Shown: positions 1 through 12,283, counted from the first letter of the stretch. The stretch is DNA of 64,000 bases from Cepaea nemoralis (GCA_014155875.1 JACEFZ010017692.1:610001-674000), one strand, 5' to 3'. Made by a program: numbers and translations. Notes: generated by a model from the letters alone, not told the origin.

Positions 1-51
1 AACGAACGAACGAACGAACGAACACACACACAGCCACACACACACACACAA
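1..51. repeat. (GAAC)n/(CA)n microsatellite
   Basis: The window opens with six GAAC-type units that run into a CA dinucleotide tract. No gene is visible between here and the start of the LINE at 648. Confidence 0.9.
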
Positions 52-235
52 GTTACCTCTAGACTTGTAAGATGGTGTCTGATGGTACTTATATAATAAA
101 AGAAGAAATTTGTAAAACATCGCATGGTGAGCTGCACGGTACTGAATGAGATAGGCAGGCTTATACAGTAAATAAACACATGACAGGAAGTCAAATATGG
201 CACATTTCGCAATAACAATAGTGCAATATGGTTCT

Positions 236-633
236 GTTCCAAATGGTTATGTCCTAACAGTAATCTCCATACAGTTAGCTACTAACAGTAATGTCCCAAT
301 AGTTATGCCCAAACAGTTATGTCGCAACAGTTATGTCTGAACTGCTATATCCAAATATGTTCTGTCCAGACTATTGTGTCCAAACAGATATATTCACGTT
401 GGTTATTTACAAACAGTTATCTCCAAACAGTAATTAATGTCCAAACAGTTATCTCCAAACAGTAATTAATGTCCAAACAGTTATCTACTAACAGTAATGT
501 TCAAATAGTATCTTTCAAACAGTTGTCTTTAAACAGTTATGCACAAACGGATATGCCCAAACAGTTATCTCCGAACAGTTATCTTATATGTATATATTAT
601 TACCATATCGTCACCATCCAAGCAGTTATCTTC
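236..633. repeat. Degenerate ~14-bp tandem array (AACAGTTATGTCCA type)
   Basis: Variants of AACAGTTATGTCCA recur in head-to-tail order (for example near 310, 325, 425, 470 and 530). Two of the steps carry an extra TAATTAATG. The same motif family resumes after the LINE at 5736-5785, so this array is the pre-insertion site of the LINE at 648-5735. Confidence 0.75.
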
Positions 634-647
634 AAACCGTTATGACC
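634..647. repeat. Target-site duplication, left copy (right copy 5736-5749)
   Basis: Fourteen identical bases, AAACCGTTATGACC, flank the LINE. This length is typical for target-primed reverse transcription. Confidence 0.85.
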
Positions 648-793
648 CCCCTCTGCTGTGTGTCCACCGTGACGAGGTAGAGGGGCTTGTGCGTCCCAAT
701 GACCCCAAGAGCTATGCCGACGGTAGCACAGCTACTGGTAGGGCCACCCATGTCGGACAGGTCAAGGGAGAGGGACCAGACGAAGAGACACAC

Positions 794-1029
794 AAACCTG
801 CTGCCTTGTAGGTAGACTGGGGACAGTCAAAGGCTAGGGAAAGCACCCCAAATACATGCTTGTCGAAATCGGATGCACTGAGCCACAGGCTTGACAAAGC
901 AGTGCAACGTGAAACCTGCTGCCTTGTAGGTAGACTGGGGACAGTCAAAGGCTAGGGAAAGCATCCCGAATAAATGCTTGTCGAAATCGGATGTACTGAG
1001 CCACAGGCTTGACAAAGCAGTGCAACGTA
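794..1029 (+). repeat. Two 118-bp direct repeats in the LINE 5' UTR
   Basis: The block starting AAACCTGCTGCCTTGTAGG at 794 repeats at 912 with few differences and ends just before the ATG at 1039. Tandem 5' UTR monomers are known in several LINEs as promoter modules. The promoter role here is inference. Confidence 0.85.
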
Positions 1030-1038
1030 ACTTAATTC

Positions 1039-4000
1039 ATGATGTCACAAATCAAAATTAATCGATATGGTGCTAATCCCGTGAAGTCCCATCAGGCGGT
1101 GATAGTGCCGGGCCCCCTGCCTCGAGGGGGTCCACCCATGACTACTGGTGGTCACCTTCCCCTGTGCTGTGGAGTCAAGGCACAGAGGAGTAGGTTAAGA
1201 GCTATTGACCAAATACCCCGGACACTCAACATACTACAGTGGAATGCCGAAGGAGTTTACAAGAAGAAAGACTCCCTAACACAGCGTCTTCATAAAGATA
1301 GAATAGATGTGGCATGCATTCAAGAGACACACCTCAACGCCAATCACAAATTCTCAGTCAGAGGATATCAGGCCACACGTTTCGACCGCGAAGGACACAA
1401 AGGAGGAGTTCTAATACTTACACGAAATACAATACCTTGCAGCGAAGTATCTGTGATCTCTAACAACCAAACGGAAATTATAGGTGTTGATATAATGATA
1501 AAGGACGTGAAAATAAGAATCTACAATCTGTATAGCCCAGCAGATAAGGATCTTACACTCTCAAACATGAAAATAACTGACACAAACTGCATTATTGTCG
1601 GAGACTTTAATAGCCGTTCAGAAAGATGGGGATACCCAGATACTGACAAAAGAGGAGATGAATTGGAGGACTGGGAAATAGACTCAAATCTCCATCTACT
1701 CAACAAAGCGGATGACACACCGAGCTTCTACTCCAGAAGATGGCTTACCACTTCTACTCCAGACTTAGCTTTCTGCACAGGAGACATCCTCCACAAAATT
1801 GATCGCCATGTGCTGGACCAATTAGCAGGTAGTGACCACAGACCAATCAAGCTTGAAATGAATATGGAGTATGTTCCACAGGAGCAAAAGCCCTTGCCCC
1901 GCTGGAATTACAAACGAGCAGATTGGGACAGATTTGCCATACTAACAGACAAATATTGTGAAAACATAAATACACGATATGGCAACATAAAGCAAATGGT
2001 GGAAAGTCTAAACAGAGCAATAATACAGGCAGCCACTGAGTCCATTCCAAGAGGAGCGAGGAAAAATTACAAACCATACTGGACTGAAGAACTACAAAGT
2101 TTGGAGGACAAAGTTGAAGATGCCAGGAAGACAGCAGAGAGAGAACAAACAATTGAAGCAAACATCTCTCTCAAAGCCATCTCAGCAAAATATAAAAGAA
2201 CAGTAAATCAAACAACAAGAGATTGTTGGAGGGAAAAAACAGAAAACCTGAATTTTGACAGGGATGGAAACAAACTATGGAAACTAGTGAAAGCCATGAA
2301 CAATGAAGGACCTAGAAACAAACAAATAACAATTAAACAAGGAAATGCCTTGCTTACAGGCAAAAAGGCTGCAAATGCACTAATGGAACACTATGCAAAT
2401 GCAAACCACATTGATATTACAACCGAACAGAAGAAAGCAATCAAAGACAAACAGATACATCATAGAAATAAAGAGACAGCGGCAGAATATATGATGGCAA
2501 ATCTAACAATGGAAGAAATGGAACAGGCAATGAATACCCTAAAAAAGAAGAAATCACCAGGAAAGGATGGAATCACAAATGAAATGCTAATAGGACTAGG
2601 CACCAAGGCAAAGAAGAAACTACTAGCAGTCCTAAATAACAGCTGGAAGAGAGGAATAGTCCCACAGGCATGGAAGGAAGCTATACTAATACCAGTCCCA
2701 AAGAAAGGAAAAGACCTGGAAGAACCAAATGGCTATCGACCTATCAGTCTACTTAGCTGTGTAGGAAAATTAATGGAACGCATTATCAATGGCAGGCTAA
2801 CATGGCATCTGGAAGAAAACAAACTCTTAACACCACACCAAGCAGGATTCAGAAAATACAGATCCACTGAAGATCAAATAACCTATATAGCTCAGGAAAT
2901 AGAGGATGCCTTCCAAGAGAAAAAGCACACACTAGCAGTCTGGATAGATTTAGAAAAAGCATTTGATAAAGTATGGAAGGAAGGACTGAAAGTAAAACTG
3001 CAAAACATGCATGTTTGTGGAAAAATGTATAAATGGATCAGCCACTACCTTGAGAACAGAACTGCCAGGACAAAAGTACAAGGACAAACAAGCAAAATGA
3101 TGCTGCTGGAGCAAGGTGTCCCCCAAGGAGGAGTTCTTTCACCAACATTATTCCTAGCATATATAAATGACATCACAGAAAATTTTCCAGCCAGAGTACA
3201 CACATCCTCCTTTGCAGATGACCTAGCCATATGGACATCTGAAGAATATATTAGTACAGCTAACAGCAGAATACAGCAAGCCTTATTAGCGCTAGAGGAC
3301 TGGTCAAAATCATGGCTAGTGAAGATAAGTGAGGAGAAAACAACATGCACAGTGTTCTCCCTCTCAAATAAAACTCAGCAACCTAAGCTGGTATTGAATG
3401 GAAAAATATTGCGCCATGAAGAAAATCCAAATTATCTAGGAGTCACCTTTGATCGTCGCCTGACATGGAAGACACAGGTTGAGAAAAATCGAACAAGAGC
3501 AAGGCAGAGAATGGCAATCATGAAAAAGCTTGCTGGTACAACGTGGGGAGCAGATGAGAAAGTTCTCAAGAAGTTATATACTGGACGGGTGAGGCCAGTA
3601 CTGGAATATGGCATTGCAGCTTGGGCAACAGCAGCTAAGTCAAACTTTAACAAAATAAGTAGAGTCCAAAACCAAGGAATGCGAATCATAACTGGAAGCC
3701 TGAAGACAACGCCTATTAATGAACTAGAAAAGATCACTTGTTTACAACCAATGCAGGATAGAAGAGATAGCAGAGCCCAGCAACAAGCAGAAAAATTTAG
3801 AAGATTGACAGACCACCCTATGTACAACAGATTTAATGGTTTTGGAAAGGGAAGACTGAAGCGTAGCAACTTTGTAGAAACTGCAAAACGAAGGATTAGG
3901 GCAGATCCTATACTTAACATATCAACAGTCAAGCCCATACACAATGCACACAAGTTCCCAGCTTGGAGACAGCAGCAACTGCCTGAGATGATAGAAAACA

Positions 4001-4221
4001 TTCCTGGTATTGAGAAAAAGAACACTCAGCATGAAACCGAAAGAAGAGAAATAACCCTAAACTACATAAAAGAACATTACCCAAGCAGGAATTGGACCCA
4101 TGCATATACAGATGGATCAGCCAAAAATTCAATAGAGAATGGAGGAGGAGGAATTCTCCTAAATTTAAAAAATGGAGTGAAAAAAAACACATTCAATGGC
4201 AACTGGAAAATTTTCAAGTAA
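1039..4221 (+). CDS. LINE pol polyprotein: endonuclease and reverse transcriptase, frame-broken inside RNase H
   Basis: The reading frame starts at ATG ATG (1039/1042) and gives 1060 residues. The APE-type endonuclease shows QWNAEG (about 67-72), IQETH (about 93), GDFNS (about 189) and SDHRP (about 264). The reverse transcriptase shows SPGKDG, GYRPISLL, DLEKAFD (about 637), GVPQGGVLSP and the catalytic FADD (about 725). RNase H begins at TDGS (about 1024). The frame then leaves the conserved reading at a run of eight A (4180-4187). From there the last residues are out of frame, while the rest of RNase H is open in the next frame (4196-4891). A one-base length change in that homopolymer explains the break. 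The product would nick target DNA and reverse-transcribe the element RNA. All catalytic motifs upstream look intact. The break is either a real inactivating indel or a homopolymer sequencing error. Confidence 0.85.
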   Translation: MMSQIKINRYGANPVKSHQAVIVPGPLPRGGPPMTTGGHLPLCCGVKAQRSRLRAIDQIPRTLNILQWNAEGVYKKKDSLTQRLHKDRIDVACIQETHLNANHKFSVRGYQATRFDREGHKGGVLILTRNTIPCSEVSVISNNQTEIIGVDIMIKDVKIRIYNLYSPADKDLTLSNMKITDTNCIIVGDFNSRSERWGYPDTDKRGDELEDWEIDSNLHLLNKADDTPSFYSRRWLTTSTPDLAFCTGDILHKIDRHVLDQLAGSDHRPIKLEMNMEYVPQEQKPLPRWNYKRADWDRFAILTDKYCENINTRYGNIKQMVESLNRAIIQAATESIPRGARKNYKPYWTEELQSLEDKVEDARKTAEREQTIEANISLKAISAKYKRTVNQTTRDCWREKTENLNFDRDGNKLWKLVKAMNNEGPRNKQITIKQGNALLTGKKAANALMEHYANANHIDITTEQKKAIKDKQIHHRNKETAAEYMMANLTMEEMEQAMNTLKKKKSPGKDGITNEMLIGLGTKAKKKLLAVLNNSWKRGIVPQAWKEAILIPVPKKGKDLEEPNGYRPISLLSCVGKLMERIINGRLTWHLEENKLLTPHQAGFRKYRSTEDQITYIAQEIEDAFQEKKHTLAVWIDLEKAFDKVWKEGLKVKLQNMHVCGKMYKWISHYLENRTARTKVQGQTSKMMLLEQGVPQGGVLSPTLFLAYINDITENFPARVHTSSFADDLAIWTSEEYISTANSRIQQALLALEDWSKSWLVKISEEKTTCTVFSLSNKTQQPKLVLNGKILRHEENPNYLGVTFDRRLTWKTQVEKNRTRARQRMAIMKKLAGTTWGADEKVLKKLYTGRVRPVLEYGIAAWATAAKSNFNKISRVQNQGMRIITGSLKTTPINELEKITCLQPMQDRRDSRAQQQAEKFRRLTDHPMYNRFNGFGKGRLKRSNFVETAKRRIRADPILNISTVKPIHNAHKFPAWRQQQLPEMIENIPGIEKKNTQHETERREITLNYIKEHYPSRNWTHAYTDGSAKNSIENGGGGILLNLKNGVKKNTFNGNWKIFK

Positions 4222-4891
4222 CTTCAAAGCGGAGGTAGAGGCTTTGAAAACTGCAGCAGAAATGCTCCTGATGGAGGAAAATAAAGAGAAGCAAATAGCT
4301 ATCTTCACAGATGCAAAGTCAGCTGTCTCAATACTCAAGAGCAATAACAGCACAGAACTAACTGACCTAAGAGCAGCACTCCATGGTCTATGCCAGAAAT
4401 CCAAAAAAGTTGTAATACAGTGGATCCCATCACATTGCAGTATACCTGGAAACGAAGAGGCTGACAGACTGGCAAAAGAGGGCGGACGACTACCACAGCC
4501 TGACATAGACATAACCTATAATGAGGCAAAGAGGTTGATAAAAAGCACTTATAGAACCAAATGGGAATCTGAGCATCCAGGCCATCAGAAGGATGATGCA
4601 TATTACAAACTCGACCGAAGAGAACAAGTAGCAATCTTCAGACTCCGCACAGGACATAACAGGCTGAAATACCACTTGTTCAATAAACTAAAGATAGGAG
4701 ATACCGATGAATGTAATTGTAGAACTGGAAAAATGACAGCAAAACATTTGCTGCAGGATTGCCCAACGTATGCAGAACAGAGAAAGATATTTTGGCCCAC
4801 ACCTGCTTCATTTGAGGACAAGCTCTATGGAGATATCAACAAGCTCAAGTTGACCGCAGCTTACTTTAACTACATACAGGTTGACATTTAA
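4196..4891 (+). CDS. LINE pol, continuation: RNase H and C-terminal Cys/His motif
   Basis: This frame continues the polyprotein after the A-run frameshift. It has the remaining RNase H signatures: EVEAL near residue 13, FTDAKS near 40, and WIPSHCSIPGNEEADRLAKE near 77-96. A C-terminal segment has CNC...H...C spacing (about 172-190), as in I-clade pol proteins, probably a nucleic-acid-binding knuckle. The first few residues of this frame belong to the same protein as 1039-4221, not to a separate gene. The stop at 4889-4891 is followed directly by the 3' UTR repeats. Confidence 0.8.
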   Translation: MATGKFSSNFKAEVEALKTAAEMLLMEENKEKQIAIFTDAKSAVSILKSNNSTELTDLRAALHGLCQKSKKVVIQWIPSHCSIPGNEEADRLAKEGGRLPQPDIDITYNEAKRLIKSTYRTKWESEHPGHQKDDAYYKLDRREQVAIFRLRTGHNRLKYHLFNKLKIGDTDECNCRTGKMTAKHLLQDCPTYAEQRKIFWPTPASFEDKLYGDINKLKLTAAYFNYIQVDI

Positions 4892-4910
4892 AGGTGCATG
4901 AAGACCCAGA

Positions 4911-5300
4911 GGCATGAAATGGAATATTGCTTGGATAGCAAATCCATTATGTGGAAAGTCCAAATCGAAAGCTCGCTGTGTGGGCTTCATAAAAGGTGGA
5001 AAAGTGTCCTAGTGGCACGAAATGGAATATTGCTTGGATAGCAAATCCGTTACGTGGAAAGTCCGAATCAAAAGCCCATTGTGTGGGCTTCATAAAAGGT
5101 GGAAAAGTGTCCTAGTGGCATGAAATGGAATATTGCTTGGATAGCAAATCCATTACGTGGAAAGTCCGTATCTAAAGCCCACTGTGTGGACTTCATAAAA
5201 GGTGGAAAAGTGTCCTAGTGGCACGAAATGGAATATTGCTTGGATAGCAAATCCATTACATGGAAAGTCCGAATCGAAAGCTCACTGTGTGGATGTCATC
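4911..5300 (+). repeat. Four 103-bp tandem repeats in the LINE 3' UTR
   Basis: Units beginning GGCA(T/C)GAAATGGAATATTGC occur at 4911, 5014, 5117 and 5220. The period is exactly 103 bp and there are few substitutions. Confidence 0.9.
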
Positions 5301-5950
5301 TGCAGACTGCATACTTCTGGTTTCCGGAAGAACAGCCTATGGTGAACGGAAGGCCCAATATACGGAAGTGAGGCTAAGCAGCCATGTGCAGGACGTGACG
5401 ATTCCTTGGGTGAGCCCAGTACCAGAGCGCTATGTATCGGCTCTGCAATTATGGAAGCCTCCTTGGATGGCGGGGAATGCCCATGGTCTGCCCCTGCCTT
5501 CCCTTGAGGGCTGACCAGGATCTTTGGCTGTTCTATATGGACCAGCTGGGATGGGGGATAACACCACAACAGTGAGAGTCAAACGTCCTAAGAAACCCCC
5601 GGGAAGGTTAACCCGGTCAACAAATGCCCGCAGAAGTCGGATGTGTCGGCCTAACGGCGCAAGAACGCAGCTCTGCTGTAAACAGGCACAACGCAATCAC
5701 ATCCGAAAAAAAACTCCGGATGAACGAAGAAGAAGAAACCGTTATGACCAAACAATTATAACACGATGTCATCTGATTTTGTCATAACCTTAACTGCTGT
5801 TTTGCCAGGCATTGTTAACTTTAACATTTGACAAACTCTCTGAATGCTCATCCTGGTTAAACTCACTGGCTGCATATCGCAGAACAACGGTCTCATCCCT
5901 GTCTGCTGGAATGACTCTGAATTCTTTTTCAGTTCATCTGCCTCATGCTC

Positions 5951-6442
<492 letters not shown>

Positions 6443-6900
6443 AGTGTCTTGACGAAATGGGCGATGATTCTTCTCCGCATTTGGAGATCTCCAGTAGCAT
6501 GTATTATTTCCTGCGTGGACACCCTTACGTGCCACGACATAAAACTGTCAAGATTTTTATCTCTCTTTGTCGTCCTCTATCTGTATTTCCCTAAATTTTT
6601 CCAGCTGTCACAATATGTTCTAGTTTATGTCTTCTCATAATGTGGCCAAGAAATGATAACTGACGTTTTCTGATATTTGTGATAAGTTGCCATTATGTCT
6701 TAGTCTCGTTCAAATGGTTTAGATTACTCATCTTGGCTATTCTAGAAGTTTCAGCAATCTTTTTATAAAACCACAGCTATAATGCTTCTATGGATATTTT
6801 TCTTGATTACTAATTGTCCTGGATCGACATCCATATATAAAACAGATTCTTTTTGTCTTTTATGTCCCGTATCATCTGTCATATCGGACAACTCTGCCTC
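6443..6900 (-). pseudogene. RTE/CR1-like LINE 3' remnant ending in (TGA)n
   Basis: Read on the minus strand, broken frames give a C-terminal LINE signature: RRHKLEHIVTAGKI, then GRQRE, then MRRRIIAHFVKTLD running into the triplet tract. The same signature (LE.IVTAGKI.G.RGRG) appears next to the triplet tract at 40086. It is heavily decayed and upstream coding is not recoverable. Confidence 0.6.
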
Positions 6901-7742
<842 letters not shown>

Positions 7743-8004
7743 ATTCTACAGTTGTATTCATATGTTTGTTTATCCTTGCCCCGTCTATTTCCCAATAAAG
7801 GATGAAAGTTAGAGAAAAGGACAATGAGCTATTATTGAGAGGCTAACAACTTCAGTTAACTGAAAGTCACACACAGGGAGAACTCTCAGAAGCCATATTA
7901 ACTCGCAGGAGAAATCTACGCAAAAAAAAACACACACATGAGAATAGCATGGCAATGTCTGAAAATTCAACAGAAACAAAAAGGATAGAAATAAGATAAC
8001 AGCA

Positions 8005-8560
8005 CAAAAATGCAACAATCCCCACGAAACATTCCACATGACAATTAATTTTATATGTAATGTGCACACATGTTACTGTTTCCAACATTTTAATTTCGAT
8101 TACAGAAACGATGTGTTTAAATTTGACAAAGTGCTTCCATCTTCCATCTTACTGTGGAAAGGGGGGGGGGGGGGAAGAACCGATGCGGAAAACTTCGAAG
8201 CTGATAGTAAATCTGCTTGTAAATGGTATCCAAAATCCTGGTTGATTAGTGAGATCTTTTCGTAAGGACTGTCTCCGAAGCATTCCATCGGATGAGAAGA
8301 AATAAGCTTCGTCGCTGTACTAATCAGTCCAAAGCACCCTTCAGCGTGTCATCTTGAAGCATTACGCTTGGATGCAGAAGTAATCTGAGATGAAGAATCT
8401 CGAGCCGACAAGGTTATCCGTCTATTACTTAAAGATTTAGCAAATGATCCCATGAAGATCTAATTCAGCCAGTCTTGAATGAAAATATATGCGACAGCAA
8501 CTGACACTGAAGCTGATAATGTACCGACTGTTTTACTTACAAAAGTACTTTGAAACTGTT
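8005..8560. repeat. Duplicated block, copy 1
   Basis: By eye this block aligns with 9385-9885 through most of its length. Shared stretches include TTCCACATGACAA, ATTACAGAAACGATGTGT, CCGATGCGGAAAA, TAAATCTGCTTGTAAATGG and GATGCAGAAGTAATCT. A further shared stretch (GACCCGGAAGGAACATGAAT) lies downstream at about 8997 and 9970, so the repeated unit is larger. Copy 1 has an inserted GACA/CTGA microsatellite (8721-8850) and a G12 run (8161-8174). Confidence 0.75.
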
Positions 8561-8720
8561 GATTGAAGTATTGGTTTAGTTGGTTTTAAGATCTTTTCAG
8601 GGCACATTGAGACGAAAATTAGAGTTGTGGACATACACGAGAACTGGTTGCTTGATTATTGTAAAGGTGAGGAGGGTGGGTATAAGGAGGGATAAACAAA
8701 CATATGAACACAGCAATAGA

Positions 8721-8850
8721 ACAGACAGACAGACAGACGGACAGACAGACAGACAGACGGGCTGAAAGACGGGCTGACAGACGGGCTGACAGACGGGCTG
8801 ACAGACATTCAGACAGACTGACACACGAACATACATACATACATAACGAA
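8721..8850. repeat. GACA/GGGCTGACA tetranucleotide tract
   Basis: ACAGACAG units grade into GACGGGCTGACA units and then ACATACAT. Reading frames across it are low-complexity artefacts. Confidence 0.95.
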
Positions 8851-9034
8851 AGGCGAATAGATAGTATTTAAACCACACGTCACTTAGAAATAACGGCGAG
8901 GAACGTTAGAAGAATAGGCAAAAAGCTGACTAGAGAACAAACAAAGACAATACCAACAAAATCTGTCTGAAGCTAGAAGTTACACCCGAGGTGATGACCC
9001 GGAAGGAACATGAATTTGCGGTATAAATATAGAT

Positions 9035-9263
9035 AGAATGCAACACCATCAACTACCATCACTGGCCTTACATCAAAGATCATCTGCGACGAGACCACGA
9101 GGACGTCCAAGAAGAAAATGGATTGACGACATCAGAGACATTGTACAACCACACGGAATGACACTATCCAGTGCCGTCCACCGGGCGCTGGAACGCAAAT
9201 TATTCCTCCCCACGACGCTTGACGGCAGAAGTGGAAGATGATGATGATGATGATGATGATGAT
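9035..9263 (+). pseudogene. LINE C-terminal remnant with (GAT)n tail
   Basis: The frame encodes RPRGRPRRKWIDDIRDI, a signature common at the C-terminus of many invertebrate LINE pol proteins. It ends in a GATGAT tract at 9237-9264. It is similar in kind to the decayed sequence at 16180-16620. Only the last ~65 codons survive. It lies between the two duplicated blocks. Confidence 0.6.
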
Positions 9264-9384
9264 GAATATACAAACAAGATTCAAAAGAAATAAAAATCGC
9301 AAAAATGGCATGACAACGGCTGAACAATTCAATTAATATAAAAGAGTATAAATACAATAATAGCTAATAGCTCAATAATGCGGC

Positions 9385-9885
9385 AATTTCCACGAAACGA
9401 AACATTCCACATGACAAGTAATTGTTAGTTTAATCCGTATACGTTTTTCTGTCTCCAGCATTTGAAGTTTCATTACAGAAACGATGTGTCTAAATGTGGC
9501 AAATTACTTCCATTCTGGGGTGAAAAAACCGATGCGGAAAAATTCAACGTCGATGGTAAATCTGCTTGTAAATGGAATCCAAAATCCCCGTTGATTAGTG
9601 AGATCTTTACGTGAGGACTGTCTCTGAGCATTCCATTGGATGACAAGAAATAAGCTTTGTCTCTGTGCTAGTCAGTCTAAAGTACCCCCTTCAGCTAGTC
9701 AATTTGAGGCATTGCGCGTGGATGCAGAAGTAATCTCAGATGAAGAATTTCGAGCCGACAACGTTATCCGTTTATTACTTAATTATTCAGCAAATGATCC
9801 TATGAAGATCCGATTCAGTCAATCTGCATTGAAATTTATACGGCAGCAACTGGCACTGAAGTTAATAATATACCGAGAATAGAAA
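9385..9885. repeat. Duplicated block, copy 2
   Basis: Counterpart of 8005-8560. The 80-residue frame at 9640-9882 covers part of the conserved stretch. In copy 1 the equivalent frame has stops, so coding is unproven. A third partial start of the unit is seen near 10080-10110. Confidence 0.7.
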
Positions 9886-10233
9886 AGACAATAAGTTGAC
9901 GAGAGAACAAAACAAACAAACAAAATCCCCCCAAAATATGTCTGAAACCAGAAAGTACATCCGAGGAGAAGACCCGGAAGGAACATGAATTCGCAGTATA
10001 AATATACAAAATGAATAACAATAAATGAGAATCGCTTGACAAAGGCTGAACATTTCAAAAGATATAATATATCTTATATAAATGAGATATTTGCTAAGAG
10101 CTTAATAATGCGACGTAGAAGACAACTCAAAGCTAGAGTACTGTAAAGGTGGGCGGATTGATATAACGACGGGAAAACACATATAAGAAGACAATGATAC
10201 AGTAGACAGAGAGGTATACAAATTGACAATAGA

Positions 10234-10262
10234 ATGACAGACAGACAGAGAGACAGACAGAG

Positions 10263-10304
<42 letters not shown>

Positions 10305-10352
10305 GTAGGCAGGCAGGCAGGCAGGCAGACAGGTAGATGGTAGGTGGATAGA

Positions 10353-10384
<32 letters not shown>

Positions 10385-10423
10385 TAGATAGATAGATAGA
10401 TAGTTAGATAGATAGATAGATAA

Positions 10424-10454
<31 letters not shown>

Positions 10455-10480
10455 TATAGATAGATAGATAGATAGATAGA
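10234..10480. repeat. (GACA)n-(GGCA)n-(GATA)n compound microsatellite
   Basis: Tetranucleotide units drift from GACA through GGCA to GATA over about 250 bp. Confidence 0.97.
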
Positions 10481-10654
10481 ACAAACGGACTTGATTTTCA
10501 AAGATTAACAAACTGGGCACGCAGGCCCACCTTACATTCGGTCGTTCCAATCACTCATCTTTCTTTCATCAGCAGTGCTTAATACATTCACATAGGAAAA
10601 AAAAACATTGTCAAAAGAATGTTGTAAACATAAGCAATGCATATTACCATGTTA

Positions 10655-11515
10655 TGAGACACATCGCCCTCTCACCCACCCATCCTCTATCCATCCACAC
10701 ATCCTCCACCCAACCACACACACCCCAGGCACACATACGTTCCCCACCCATTCGCCCATCCCCCACCCACACCCACGCCCCGAATCTACACACATCTCCC
10801 CACCCACACACACATCTCCCACTCACCATACATCTCCCCTCACACACATCCCCCACCCACACACCACAGGCAAACATACATGCACTCATCACCCCCTCAT
10901 CACTACTTATCACCCACCCACAATCCCCCACCTAAACACATCTCCTCACCCACACACACATCCTTCACCCACCAACACTCTCCCACCCACATATCCTCCA
11001 CCACCCACCCACACACCGCCAACCATCCAGCCTAACACACATTCCCAACCACACATTCCCCCACCCACACTCATCCTCGCCAACTCACACATCCCGCACC
11101 TACCCACACATAAAACCCGCACCCACCCACAATTCCCCCCACTTGCACACATCCTCACCCTTACAATCTCCCCCAACCCACCAACACATCCCGAACACAC
11201 ACACACACACACATACACACACACACACACACACGCAGACACAACCCATCCCCCAACCTACACACACTCACCCACCGACATATCTCCACTCATCCACCCC
11301 CAGTCACCCATCCCCCAATCACACATCCCTTAACCACACATCCCCCACCCCTCTCACACACACATCTCCCCATCCACACACACGCACACACAAACATCTC
11401 CCCACCCATACACACATCCCCCACACACACATCCCCACACAACATCACATCCCCCATCCATAAACACACACCTCCCGCCTATATACACCCCACCACCCAC
11501 ATATACCGTCAGACA
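10655..11515. repeat. ~860-bp C/A-only degenerate minisatellite (CACCCACACATCCC type)
   Basis: The plus strand is nearly free of G and is built of variants of CACCCACACATCCCC, with a pure CA run near 11195-11235. Long Pro/Thr/His frames through it are artefacts of composition. Confidence 0.9.
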
Positions 11516-11516
11516 C

Positions 11517-11553
<37 letters not shown>

Positions 11554-11568
11554 TAGATAGATAGATAA

Positions 11569-11644
<76 letters not shown>

Positions 11645-11645
11645 A
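11517..11645. repeat. (GACA)n/(GATA)n microsatellite
   Basis: A GACA run is followed by about 25 GATA units. It decays into GGATATA variants up to 11705. Confidence 0.97.
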
Positions 11646-11704
11646 TGGATATATTGATAGATAGGTATATGGATATATAAATGGATAAATAAATGGATAT
11701 ATAG

Positions 11705-11995
11705 ATATAGTTTAGTTTAGTATAGTTTAGTCGATGGATCAACATCACGGCACACGGGTGCAACCCATAAGTGCTCCGTTCTCCTCCTAACTCAAACCTG
11801 AGTCTGAAGAAATTCAGCTCAGTGCACGAACGCCGTAGCAGGATCCTGAAATACTTTGGATAGATTTTTAACTCGAAAATTTGCCCGGGCAGCGCCGTTA
11901 GGCTACTCTTCTTCGATTTCTAACTGCCAAGGGATTTTTTACGTGCCCAACAATACACACGGGCGCCCGATCTCACTACCCAGAGACCAGGGGAA
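11705..11995 (-). mobile_element. LINE 3' end fragment (minus strand)
   Basis: On the minus strand the fragment ends CCATCGACTAAACTATACTAAAC-like. The preceding CGGAGCACTTATGGGTTG resembles the 3' end of the LINE at 62340-62420. Further upstream it contains GGGCACGTAAAAAATCCC and a stem-like ATCGAAGAAGAGTA. No coding remains. Confidence 0.6.
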
Positions 11996-12042
11996 ATTAA
12001 TGGAAGGATGGATAGATAAATAGTTATAAGCTTTTTTTTTGT

Positions 12043-12283
12043 TCGCATATCCTTTACAGGACATCGCTGTCAACATCAGCATCTTCCAGCTGATTGTTGT
12101 TTTCTTGGCAAGATTACGTTCAGTAGTTTGCCATAGCTTTCTGAGCGACCGGCTCACATACCCCGTATGTTATCGACGTGGAGAGAACCGCTACCAATTC
12201 TCGCGAACGTTACGTTACTCACGAGAGTATACGGGATTACGGAGAAAGTCGTGTAATACCTAGACCACGGAGACCGGCAGTTA
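12043..12283 (-). mobile_element. tRNA-derived SINE (family A), minus strand
   Basis: On the minus strand it starts at a tRNA-like head (GGTCTCCGTGGTCTAGGTA) and runs through the conserved central domain (GGCAAACTACTGAACGTAATCTTGCC-like). It ends at CCTGTAAAGGATATG followed by an A-run. It closely matches copies at 28690 and 43276. Confidence 0.75.

Larger units (their letters stand above)
648..5735 (+). mobile_element. Full-length I/Nimb-like non-LTR retrotransposon (RNase H LINE) with 14-bp TSD
   Basis: The sequence AAACCGTTATGACC is present at 634-647 and again at 5736-5749, immediately flanking the element. It is an unusual variant of the surrounding 14-bp array, which makes chance repetition unlikely. 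Between the copies lie a 5' UTR with a two-unit direct repeat, one long pol reading frame (apurinic endonuclease, reverse transcriptase, RNase H, C-terminal Cys/His knuckle), a 3' UTR with four 103-bp repeats, and a short GAA-rich tail (5722-5735). There is no ORF1/gag. The I-superfamily (Nimb-like) assignment rests on domain order and is not a database match. Confidence 0.85.

Noticed and set aside
10608..11463. Pro/Thr/His-rich ORFs up to 241 residues
   Set aside because: The sequence is a G-free CACCCACACA satellite, so an open frame is expected from the absence of TAA/TGA/TAG.
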